Source: Mesonia profundi
GTDB taxonomy: Bacteria; Bacteroidota; Bacteroidia; Flavobacteriales; Flavobacteriaceae
Reading direction: 5' to 3'
NCBI RefSeq assembly: GCF_031085155.1
Contig: NZ_JAVHUL010000010.1
Location: 1 to 64,000 of the forward strand
Length of the DNA: 64,000 bases
Made by a program: the position numbers and the translations under genes. Shown here piece after piece: positions 1-7,105 of this stretch (position 1 is its first letter; the number at the start of each line of letters is the position of its first letter). The notes under the pieces were generated by a model. It was not told the DNA's origin. It searched no databases and saw nothing but the letters and a program-made list of their open reading frames with translations.

Positions 1-278
1 TATATCAATAGATTTATATTTAATAGAAACATCAATAACATAAAAATCAGTATTATTTAAAATGCACAACGGGTTATTATTATTATTATTATTGAGTTTA
101 TAAATATATAAGATTAAGTTTTAAACGCATCATAATAGGATATATGTACCGTAATATTTAAGGCTTTAAGATAAAAAAATCTGTATGGGCGGCTAATTTA
201 GTAAATTCATTAAAGGCTATAACACAAGATTAGCAATACAATAAATAGAATCTCATCAGTTTTTTTATTAGTAATGAT
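1..278. other. Gene-free AT-rich leader region
   Basis: No open reading frame of convincing length or composition is visible. The stretch is very AT-rich and holds a TTA microsatellite (74-93). Its right end runs into the promoter of the T9SS cargo gene. Whatever gene lies upstream is outside the window. Confidence 0.5.
74..93. repeat. TTA trinucleotide microsatellite
   Basis: Six full TTA units plus TT, uninterrupted, about 190 bases upstream of the first promoter. It is non-coding. Copy number could vary by slippage, but it is too far from the promoter for an effect to be assumed. Confidence 0.85.
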
Positions 279-286
279 TACTTTTG
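279..286 (+). promoter_or_regulatory. Bacteroidota -7 promoter element (TACTTTTG)
   Basis: TACTTTTG matches the TAnnTTTG consensus and lies 22 nt before the ATG at 308. No clear -33 TTG is seen at the usual spacing. The element overlaps the upstream in-frame TTG at 284, which argues that 284 is not the translation start. Confidence 0.5.
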
Positions 287-307
287 TCACAAAAAAATAA
301 CTTAGTT

Positions 308-1198
308 ATGAAATTTTTTTTACTTATTATAACAGTATTCGTTTTTGCGGATACCATCTATGCGCAAAACACTTCTTTTGAAGCAGAAGAAGGTTATGAG
401 TTAGGCGAAATAAATGGCCAAAACGATTGGGAAGTATTTAGCTTCCTAACCGAATCCTTTGCAGTAACCGGCGAAAATGTTTCCGATGGTGACTGGTCTC
501 TCAGACTTGGTTTAAATAATATTATACCCAGTGGTGCTACGGCTGGAGCAACTAGAGATATTAGTCAAGATGTACCTGATTCTCCTGATAGCTACGAATT
601 ATCAGCCGATGTGTATATTTCCTCAGCCGAAGCTGGAGAAATTGATTTTAATGTGTATGGAGCTGCTGGACCCGATGCGCTAGCTGGTGCTTCTATAGCA
701 TTACTCGATGGAAGGGTGCTTATTATAGAACTATCTGATTTTTCAGTTGGGGCAGATTTAGAAGTGCCCCAAGAGACTTTTATTCACTTATCTATGCTAT
801 TAGATTTTGAAAATGAAGAAACCCTGTATTATGTGGATGAAGAGTTGGTTTATACTGGAGATCTAAATCTATCTGAAGTTACAGGATATGGTTTCCTTAC
901 CACAGGAAAAGCAGTTGGTTATGTGGATAATGTGACAACATCTGACCCATCTTTAAGTGTTTCAGAGTTTTCTCCAAATACGTTTTCCTATTATGTAAGT
1001 GCAAATCAATTATATCTTAATAGTACTTCTGCCATGGAGAAAGTGAAGATTTACAACTTAAATGGACAAGAGGTGCTTTCTAAAAAACTAAATTCTACAG
1101 ACGAAAACATTCAAATTGAAAACTTAGCGCCTGATGTTTATCTTACTCGCTTAATATTTGAAAAAGACACTCAAACCTTTAAGTTTATAAATAAATAA
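308..1198 (+). CDS. Secreted protein with T9SS type A sorting domain
   Basis: A predicted exported protein of 296 residues. Residues 1-19 form a signal peptide (MKFFLLIITVFVFADTIYA, cleaved before QN). The middle is an acidic beta-rich domain that could be of the concanavalin/LamG-like laminin fold, but I see no diagnostic motif. The last ~75 residues look like a type IX secretion sorting domain: a KVKIYNLNGQEVL strand, then LAPDVYLTRL and a C-terminal KFINK. Such domains direct passage through the SprA-containing T9SS, whose translocon is encoded in this window. An in-frame TTG at 284 would add eight polar residues before the signal peptide and lies in the -7 promoter element, so ATG 308 was chosen. 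Substrate is unknown. Confidence 0.8.
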   Translation: MKFFLLIITVFVFADTIYAQNTSFEAEEGYELGEINGQNDWEVFSFLTESFAVTGENVSDGDWSLRLGLNNIIPSGATAGATRDISQDVPDSPDSYELSADVYISSAEAGEIDFNVYGAAGPDALAGASIALLDGRVLIIELSDFSVGADLEVPQETFIHLSMLLDFENEETLYYVDEELVYTGDLNLSEVTGYGFLTTGKAVGYVDNVTTSDPSLSVSEFSPNTFSYYVSANQLYLNSTSAMEKVKIYNLNGQEVLSKKLNSTDENIQIENLAPDVYLTRLIFEKDTQTFKFINK

Positions 1199-1803
1199 CT
1201 CAAGTTTTGCAAGCTGAAAGTACTGGGGATTAGGGCTATAAGAAAGGAACAATATAGCGTATAAATCTAGCCATTGGCTTGGTTTTTAGGTATTTTTAAA
1301 GTGTAAACAAGAAAATACAAATCTGCTAAAAAAAATATTTCTAAAACCTAAGAAGAAAAATCTTTTTTAAAGATACTTGGAAACAACCGGAATTTTTCAT
1401 CAAACACCTTGAGCTTTTAAACTTTTCGAAGACCCCCGATTATTTCAAGACCTTGAAACAATCTGGGGGTCTCTTTTTGAGGATTGATAAAGTTAATTAT
1501 GGTACTTCTTTTTATAGATATGGAAAGCCTGGGTGCTGTTATTCAGTGGTAGAGGCAGCGCTGAAGGACACTTATTGTCTAGTTTTGGCCAATCAGTCCC
1601 AAAACTTCTAGGAAGCGTACCAAATTTGCTTTAAGTTAAAGCTTTAATCTCTCCAAAAGTTTTAAACTGCTTGAACTTTTTAGGCAGTTTCTCCGCGGCT
1701 CGTCCTTGTCGTTTAGCAGGGATTGGTTTGCAATTTTAGTAAGCATACTCCCATTCATGTCTAGTAGATTTGCACCGAGGTTCTTGGTTTTTCTACGAAT
1801 TTC
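1199..1803. other. 605-base gene-free region, possibly with decayed coding sequence
   Basis: The left part carries a strong terminator-like hairpin (1430-1478). From about 1600 to 1800 the minus strand reads as two short open stretches in different frames, one ending KKFKQFKTFGEIKALT then stop. They could be frames of a decayed gene, but I do not recognise the family and chance is possible. Nothing else is supported. Confidence 0.35.
1430..1478 (+). terminator. Long hairpin with T-run, terminator-like
   Basis: Arms 1430-1449 and 1452-1472 pair over 19 of 20 positions, with one mismatch, one bulged T and AGACCCCC/GGGGGTCT at the base. A CTCTTTTT tail follows. It lies 232 bases after the T9SS cargo gene and is the nearest plus-strand terminator for it. 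Confidence 0.65.
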
Positions 1804-2421
1804 TTACAAATTAACCACCATAGGCGCATTGGGTGTTGTGTATTTATCGTCGAAAGAAGTAGCGTTGATATAGGTGGTTTCTCCTAATTTTATTTTTCCG
1901 TAGTTGTCGTGCGCATGACCAAAAATGTGAAACTTCGGCTGAATGTCTTGTACTTCCTTTTTTAAATAAGGGCAACCTACCCGATGATCTTTAGTGTGAT
2001 CCAAAATGTCATAAGGCGGATTGTGGGTGATAATCACATTTGCTTGACGCGGAATTTGCTTCCAATGCTGTTCAATTTCATTTGGCTCTAATCCAAAAGC
2101 CCAAGGTTTACCTAAAGAAGTATTTGGGGAGCCCCAAAAATGTTGCCCTTCAATTATAACAGAATTGTTGATTAAAAGATGAATGTCTTTTAAGTACGAT
2201 GCAAGCTTTTCGAAATTCTCATTTTGAAGAAAGAAATCGTGATTTCCTGGAACCACTATTTTATAGGGGTGTGGTTGGTGAGCAAACCAAGTTAAGAAAG
2301 CTTTGGTTTCTCGAAAGGTACCCGCTTCAGAAAAATCGCCTGCATGAATAAGCACGTCACCAGATGGGATTTGTAAACGCTCTTCTCTCGTGTGGGTGTC
2401 AGCAATGCAAACTAATTTCAT
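1804..2421 (-). CDS. Calcineurin-like metallophosphoesterase
   Basis: A 205-residue protein of the calcineurin-like metallophosphoesterase fold, hydrolysing phosphoester bonds with a two-metal centre. The metal-ligand motifs appear in order: ADTH (D8, H10), HAGD (D29), PGNHD (N60, H61), ITHNPP, and FGHAHD near the C-terminus. There is no signal peptide, so it should be cytosolic. The length and the WGSPNTS segment resemble the MPPED/YfcE-like single-domain group; the natural substrate (cyclic nucleotide, nucleotide or other) cannot be read from the sequence. It follows a small membrane-protein gene on the same strand by 38 bases and is probably co-transcribed with it. Confidence 0.85.
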   Translation of the reverse strand: MKLVCIADTHTREERLQIPSGDVLIHAGDFSEAGTFRETKAFLTWFAHQPHPYKIVVPGNHDFFLQNENFEKLASYLKDIHLLINNSVIIEGQHFWGSPNTSLGKPWAFGLEPNEIEQHWKQIPRQANVIITHNPPYDILDHTKDHRVGCPYLKKEVQDIQPKFHIFGHAHDNYGKIKLGETTYINATSFDDKYTTPNAPMVVNL

Positions 2422-2459
2422 GCTGTAATGATAAACAAATTAAGTGCTAATGAAGAATT

Positions 2460-2651
2460 TTATTTTTCGAGATTCTCCTCTGAAGGAAGAACTATATTGG
2501 TCGCTTGAATAATCAAAATACATACGATGAGCGTAGTTAATAGAAAGAAGATGAATTTGATCATCAGACTATCAGTATGTAAAAAGCTGTAAATACCTAA
2601 CGCAATTTCTACAATAAGAAAGAAGGCCGCTAAGAAGAGCTTGATGATCAT
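2460..2651 (-). CDS. Small two-helix membrane protein
   Basis: A 63-residue protein with two hydrophobic segments (about residues 3-23 and 29-51) and a short acidic tail PSEENLEK. I do not recognise a family. The longest reading would start at a TTG at 2681, but that codon sits inside a TATATTTG promoter element on this strand, so the internal ATG at 2651 (MIIKLFLAAFF) is preferred. It is the first gene of a probable two-gene unit with the metallophosphoesterase. Function unknown. Confidence 0.55.
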   Translation of the reverse strand: MIIKLFLAAFFLIVEIALGIYSFLHTDSLMIKFIFFLLTTLIVCILIIQATNIVLPSEENLEK

Positions 2652-2678
2652 TTTGGGGTGATGGATTGGGTTATATAA

Positions 2679-2686
2679 CAAATATA
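2679..2686 (-). promoter_or_regulatory. Bacteroidota -7 promoter element (TATATTTG)
   Basis: Read on the minus strand the sequence is TATATTTG, an exact TAnnTTTG match, 28 bases upstream of the ATG at 2651. It decides the start of the small membrane protein. Confidence 0.5.
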
Positions 2687-2840
2687 GTTCTAAAGGACTT
2701 ATCTATATTTTAAAACAAATACAATTAATGAAATTTTAACTATAACTTTAAAATTCGGACGTGTGCGTTGTTAAATCTTTTAAAAGTAATATGTAGTCTT
2801 AAATCTAAATACCTATTTTTAACTACCAAAATACTTTAGC

Positions 2841-4349
2841 TTGAAAACATTTTTAAAAGTACTTACTGTTGTTGTGGTTCTATTGATTGGAGGATATTTT
2901 TTCACCTACTTTTTTGTAAAATATAAAATAGAATCTTCTTTAAAGGAACCCGTGATGAATGGGGTGGTTACGTATGAGGGTTTAGACATGAGTCTCTTCC
3001 GCGGAAGCGTAGATCTCACTAATATAACTTGGAAAAGTAAGGAGAAAGAATCTCATGTAGAGGTTGCCGACTTGGCCGTGAAAGATATTTCTTATTATGC
3101 GTTTCTTTTTAAGAATCAAATTAAAATGTATAGCATTTCGATAAGCCAACCTAAAATATATCTTCATAAAACAACAGATACTACCGTGTCTTCATCAAAA
3201 AAAAACAAGAAAGAATTTGATAAAGAGATTATTGTAGAGAACCTAAACATAGGAAAAGCTTCTTTTGTTTATAAAAAAGACAGTATAGAAAAGTTGAAAC
3301 TGAACTCTTTTGATTTTGAATTAAAGGAAATTGCTTCTACCAAAGAAAAAAGAACTCAAGAAATTCCTTTTGAATATGGAGACTATGATCTTAAAGTTGG
3401 GGGGCTATTTTTTGACATGAATGAATTGCAAGACTTAAGTGTGAAAGAACTACAGTTCTCTAAAGATAAAGTTTCTCTAACTGGGCTGCATATGAGTCCT
3501 AAATATTCTAAGGAAAATTACATTAAGCATATTCCTTACGAAAAGGATTGGATGGACTTGAAAATAGAGACACTGGTGATAGATGGATATCAACTTGAAT
3601 TGGAAGGAGAGAAGCGTTTTTATTCTCCTTTGATAGGAATTGAAAAAATGGATTTTGAAGTCTTTAGGGATAAGACGGTGAAAGACGATGTAACCAAAAA
3701 AGAAATGTACAGTGAGATGCTTCGGAATCTAGAGGTTGGAATTAAGGTGGATTCTATGCGTATACGCTCTAGTCGCATCACTTATGAGGAGCAGATCCGG
3801 AAACCGGGTCCGCCTGCGATGATATTTTTTGATGATCTTAATGTTAAGATAAGTGATGTAACAAATTTGGAGTTAAGTAGAGAAGATTTTCCGCTCACTA
3901 AAGTGGAAATCAAAACGCGATTTATGGGGAAGTCTACATTAAATTTTAACTGGAACTTTAAAGTAAATGATACTTTAGACCGGTTTAGGGTTAGAGGTTC
4001 GGCGTATAGGGTTTCAGATGCTTCCGTAAATTCATTCTTTACTCCCGCTTTTAATGTAGAGGCAGAGGGAGAAATAGATGAGATCTATTATAATTTTGGC
4101 GGAGATAGAAATGTAGCTTCGGGAGATTTGAAATTGATTTATGAAAAACTCAAGTTTCATGTGCTTAAGAAAGACCGCCAGCGAAAAGATAAGATTCTTA
4201 GTTTTATAGCGAATATTGTGGTGAAAAATTCATCAAAAAATGGAGGGGTTTCTAAGAATGTAGGAAGTGTAAAAAGAGACAAGACCAAATCTTTTTGGAA
4301 TTATTTTTGGTCTTGTCTGCAGTCTGGTTTAAAAAAGATATTTATTTAA
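2841..4349 (+). CDS. AsmA/DUF748-like membrane-anchored protein
   Basis: A 502-residue protein with one N-terminal transmembrane helix (about residues 5-27) followed by a long beta-rich region. A segment after the helix (YEGLDMSLFRGSVDLTNITW) has the pattern of AsmA-like proteins, large envelope proteins related to VPS13-like lipid-transfer bridges. Start is TTG 2841; it places the helix directly at the N-terminus. The C-terminus ends in an aromatic, basic tail (KSFWNYFWSCLQSGLKKIFI). Its 3' end overlaps the convergent stress-protein gene by 8 bases and hosts that gene's probable terminator. A CTTCCGCGGAAG palindrome falls inside the coding region. A role in envelope lipid or outer-membrane homeostasis is inference from family. 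Confidence 0.65.
   Translation: MKTFLKVLTVVVVLLIGGYFFTYFFVKYKIESSLKEPVMNGVVTYEGLDMSLFRGSVDLTNITWKSKEKESHVEVADLAVKDISYYAFLFKNQIKMYSISISQPKIYLHKTTDTTVSSSKKNKKEFDKEIIVENLNIGKASFVYKKDSIEKLKLNSFDFELKEIASTKEKRTQEIPFEYGDYDLKVGGLFFDMNELQDLSVKELQFSKDKVSLTGLHMSPKYSKENYIKHIPYEKDWMDLKIETLVIDGYQLELEGEKRFYSPLIGIEKMDFEVFRDKTVKDDVTKKEMYSEMLRNLEVGIKVDSMRIRSSRITYEEQIRKPGPPAMIFFDDLNVKISDVTNLELSREDFPLTKVEIKTRFMGKSTLNFNWNFKVNDTLDRFRVRGSAYRVSDASVNSFFTPAFNVEAEGEIDEIYYNFGGDRNVASGDLKLIYEKLKFHVLKKDRQRKDKILSFIANIVVKNSSKNGGVSKNVGSVKRDKTKSFWNYFWSCLQSGLKKIFI
2996..3007. repeat. Dispersed palindromic motif, copy 1
   Basis: CTTCCGCGGAAG, a perfect 12-bp palindrome followed by CG, inside the AsmA-like gene (encodes FRGS). 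It belongs to a set of six related motifs in this window. Confidence 0.55.
4271..4317 (-). terminator. Intrinsic terminator of the stress-protein gene, inside the opposing CDS
   Basis: AGACAAGACCAAA (4277-4289) and its exact reverse complement (4305-4317 region, arm 4306-4317 plus flanking base) form a perfect 12-13 bp stem with a ~16-nt loop. On the minus strand the stem is followed by CTTTTT (4276-4271). It lies ~25 nt beyond the stop codon of the minus-strand stress-protein gene, so it is oriented to end that transcript, while the same bases code for residues of the convergent AsmA-like protein. Confidence 0.7.
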
Positions 4350-5172
4350 TTCTAAAGGTAACTACTGGTGTTTTTGCGTGGTTGACTAAGTCTTCACTAA
4401 TGCTTCCGTTAAGGAAATGGGCAAGACCTTTTCTTCCGTGAGTGCTTATACCTATTAAATTTGCATTTTTCTTAGCCGCATACTTTAAGATTCCTTTTTC
4501 TATAGATTCTGCTCCATAAACTTCAAAGTTTAGGTTGGTAGTATCTATATCTTTTAAGAATTTATCAGATTTGTCTGCTAGGTAATCGTCGGTTTTAAAC
4601 TTGCTAGACGTGTTGATATATACTACGTGCATTTTGGCCTCTAACATCTGGCAGAATTTCACAGCTTCGGTGAAAGACTCTTTATTTTTCTTCATTAAAT
4701 CTGTAGCGTAAACCATGTTTTGCACTTCAGAAATTATCAATTCATTTTTGACTACCAAAACGGGGATGTCTGAGTTTCTTACTACCTTTTCGGTATTAGA
4801 GCCTATGAAAATTTCTTTCATCCCGGTAGCTCCGTGAGAACCCATAACAACTAAATCTACATCGTTCTGCGTGGTGAATTCCATAATGCCGTCAAAGGCT
4901 TGTTGAAATTGTACGGTTTCATAGACTTTAATTCCATCAAGATAATCCTTAGATAAAACATCTTCAAAGCGTTTATGAGCCAATTTCATGAAGTATAGAG
5001 ATTCTGGAATTTGATTTCCAGTAGACATTGCAGGATCAGTATTTTGCATGGGCAGCTCAAGCATGTGAAGAAGATAAATTTCACTATCGTATTTTTTGGC
5101 AAATTGAACGGCTACTTTTAGAGCGTTTTCTGCTTGTTCAGAAAAGTCTGTAGGGACAAGAATTTTTTTCAT
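4342..5172 (-). CDS. Universal stress protein, two tandem UspA domains
   Basis: A 276-residue cytosolic protein made of two UspA domains, residues ~1-142 and ~150-276. Both keep the C-terminal ATP-binding loop pattern: VMGSHGATGMKEIFIGSNTE in domain one, STHGRKGLAHFLNGSISE in domain two. The first domain opens with KKILVPTDFSEQAENAL, typical of the family. Tandem UspA proteins bind adenine nucleotides and act as stress or growth-arrest modulators; the specific role cannot be told. It is a single-gene unit, convergent with and overlapping the AsmA-like gene by 8 bases; a hairpin/T-run just beyond its stop probably ends the transcript. Confidence 0.9.
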   Translation of the reverse strand: MKKILVPTDFSEQAENALKVAVQFAKKYDSEIYLLHMLELPMQNTDPAMSTGNQIPESLYFMKLAHKRFEDVLSKDYLDGIKVYETVQFQQAFDGIMEFTTQNDVDLVVMGSHGATGMKEIFIGSNTEKVVRNSDIPVLVVKNELIISEVQNMVYATDLMKKNKESFTEAVKFCQMLEAKMHVVYINTSSKFKTDDYLADKSDKFLKDIDTTNLNFEVYGAESIEKGILKYAAKKNANLIGISTHGRKGLAHFLNGSISEDLVNHAKTPVVTFRIK

Positions 5173-5265
5173 TTTTTGGGTGGTTTGGTTGTGTTAATTT
5201 ATATATAAAATAAAGTTACAAATAATTTCATTGGGCTTCTAATTAATTATGTTAGAAAATATTAC

Positions 5266-5273
5266 TATATTTG
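5266..5273 (+). promoter_or_regulatory. -7 promoter element for rimP-nusA-infB (TATATTTG)
   Basis: An exact TAnnTTTG match, 64 bases upstream of the rimP ATG. No clear -33 element is seen. It predicts a short leader that begins just before the hairpin at 5300. Confidence 0.6.
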
Positions 5274-5299
5274 CACCGGAAAGAAGAAAATAATTGATA

Positions 5300-5325
5300 G
5301 AGGGGACGTAAAGTCCCCTCTTTTT
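5300..5325 (+). terminator. Terminator-like hairpin in the rimP leader (possible attenuator)
   Basis: GAGGGGAC (5300-5307), loop GTAAA, GTCCCCTC (5313-5320) form a perfect 8-bp stem followed at once by TTTTT. It lies between the predicted promoter and the rimP start, 13 bases before the ATG. A full terminator in the 5' leader of an operon containing nusA suggests regulated premature termination. It could instead end an upstream transcript, but the upstream gene runs the other way. Confidence 0.65.
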
Positions 5326-5337
5326 ATAACAATTTTA

Positions 5338-5799
5338 ATGCAGAAAGAACTAGTTAAAGATTTATTAGAGAGGGCTTTAGATGAAAAAGAGGACTTGTTT
5401 TTGATAGATTTTGAAATGAAGGCAGATAATCAGATTCTAGTAGTTATTGATGGAGATCAAGGTGTATCTGTGAATGATTGCATTGATGTTAGTCGGGCGA
5501 TTGAGCATAATTTAGATAGGGAAGAGGAAGATTTTTCTTTAGAAGTGACCTCGGCAGGAGTATCTGCTCCCTTATTAATTCCAAGACAATTTAAGAAAAA
5601 TATAGGCAGGAAATTAGCGGTGAAAACAAAAGATGAGGCCATAGAAGCTAATTTAGAAGATGCCAACGAAGAAGAGATTACACTCCATTGGAAGGCTAGG
5701 GAGCCTAAGCCGGTAGGAAAAGGAAAGGTAACAGTTAAAAAAGAAGCTGTAATATCATACTCCGATATTGTAGAAGCAAAAGTGATGATAACATTTTAA
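5338..5799 (+). CDS. rimP: Ribosome maturation factor RimP
   Basis: A 153-residue cytosolic protein that helps assemble the 30S subunit. The N-terminal domain carries the family segment DGDQGVSVNDCIDVSRAIE and then LEVTSAGVSAPL, equivalent to the usual EVSSPG(L)xRPL; the C-terminal part is the SH3-like barrel (residues ~85-153). Length is normal for the family. It is first in rimP-nusA-infB, an arrangement conserved across bacteria, with 12 bases to nusA. ATG 5338 follows the leader hairpin. Identification rests on both motifs and gene order. Confidence 0.93.
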   Translation: MQKELVKDLLERALDEKEDLFLIDFEMKADNQILVVIDGDQGVSVNDCIDVSRAIEHNLDREEEDFSLEVTSAGVSAPLLIPRQFKKNIGRKLAVKTKDEAIEANLEDANEEEITLHWKAREPKPVGKGKVTVKKEAVISYSDIVEAKVMITF

Positions 5800-5811
5800 C
5801 AGAAATTAGAT

Positions 5812-7044
5812 ATGGAAAATATCGATTTAATTAACTCTTTTTCAGAGTTTAAAGATGATAAATTAATTGATCGTGTGACCTTAATGGCGATCTTAGAAGA
5901 TGTGTTTAGGAATGCTCTGAAGAAGAAATTTGGAGAAGACGACAACTTTGATATCATTATAAACCCAGATAAAGGAGATTTAGAAATATGGAGAAATAGA
6001 GTGGTGGTCGCTGATGGTGAGGTGGAAGACGACAACCAGGAAATTTCTCTTTCGGCAGCCAGAAAAATCGAACCTGATTTTGAAGTGGGCGAAGATGTTT
6101 CTGAAGAAGTAAAGTTGATAGATTTAGGGCGAAGAGCTATTTTAGCATTAAGACAAAACCTAATTTCTAAAATACACGAACACGATAATACTAACATTTA
6201 TAGGCAGTTTAAAGATTTAGAAGGAGAAATTTATACCGCAGAAGTTCATCATATTCGTCATAGAACCGTAATTTTGTTAGATGATGAAGGAAATGAGCTA
6301 GTAATGCCTAAGGATAGACAGATTCCTTCTGACTTTTTCCGTAAAGGAGAAAATGTAAGAGGAATTATTGAAAGTGTGGAGTTAAAGGGCAATAAGCCTA
6401 CGATTATCTTATCGAGAACTGCACCTGTTTTCTTGGAGAAATTATTTGAGCAAGAAATTCCAGAAGTTTTCGACGGATTGATTACTGTGAAGAAAGTGGT
6501 AAGAGTTCCTGGAGAGAAGGCGAAGGTAGCGGTAGATTCTTATGATGATAGAATTGATCCTGTTGGAGCTTGTGTAGGGATGAAGGGTTCTCGTATTCAC
6601 GGAATTGTACGTGAGTTAGGGAATGAAAATATAGATGTAATTAATTATACGACTAATACGCAGTTATTGATCACAAGATCTTTGAGTCCAGCGAAAGTTA
6701 CTTCTATAAAGATTGATGAGGAAAAGAAGACAGCTCAAGTGATGCTAAGGCCAGAAGAAGTTTCTAAAGCTATTGGTAGAGGTGGTCATAACATTCGTTT
6801 AGCAGGACAGCTTACGGGGTATGAGATAGATGTGTATAGAGAAGGAGGAGAAGAAGATGTTGAGTTGTCTGAATTTTCTGATGAAATTGAAGACTGGGTA
6901 ATTTTAGAGTTATCTAGAGTAGGATTAGAAACTGCGAAAAGCGTTTTAGAAAAAGACGTAGAAGATTTAGTGAAAATTACAGACCTGGAGGAGGAAACTA
7001 TCCAAAATGTGATGAGGGTCTTAAAAGAAGAATTTGAAGATTAG
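5812..7044 (+). CDS. nusA: Transcription termination/antitermination factor NusA
   Basis: A 410-residue RNA-polymerase-binding factor that modulates pausing, termination and antitermination. Order of domains: N-terminal polymerase-binding domain (~1-125), S1 domain (~135-200), then two KH domains with the loops GMKGSRIHGIV (~263-273) and GRGGHNIRLAGQ (~323-334). The acidic tail after ~345 is short and ends around one helix-hairpin-like segment; the long C-terminal repeats of enterobacterial NusA are absent, as is normal in Bacteroidota. It sits between rimP and infB and may act on the terminator-like hairpin in its own leader. Confidence 0.96.
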   Translation: MENIDLINSFSEFKDDKLIDRVTLMAILEDVFRNALKKKFGEDDNFDIIINPDKGDLEIWRNRVVVADGEVEDDNQEISLSAARKIEPDFEVGEDVSEEVKLIDLGRRAILALRQNLISKIHEHDNTNIYRQFKDLEGEIYTAEVHHIRHRTVILLDDEGNELVMPKDRQIPSDFFRKGENVRGIIESVELKGNKPTIILSRTAPVFLEKLFEQEIPEVFDGLITVKKVVRVPGEKAKVAVDSYDDRIDPVGACVGMKGSRIHGIVRELGNENIDVINYTTNTQLLITRSLSPAKVTSIKIDEEKKTAQVMLRPEEVSKAIGRGGHNIRLAGQLTGYEIDVYREGGEEDVELSEFSDEIEDWVILELSRVGLETAKSVLEKDVEDLVKITDLEEETIQNVMRVLKEEFED

Positions 7045-7105
7045 GAGTTTTTATAAAATTTTTAATCATATAATAAGAATAAAGAGGTTAATTTAGAGGC
7101 AATTT

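Noticed and set aside
284-307. TTG start adding eight residues to the T9SS cargo protein
   Set aside because: The codon lies inside the -7 promoter element and the added residues are polar before a clean signal peptide at ATG 308.
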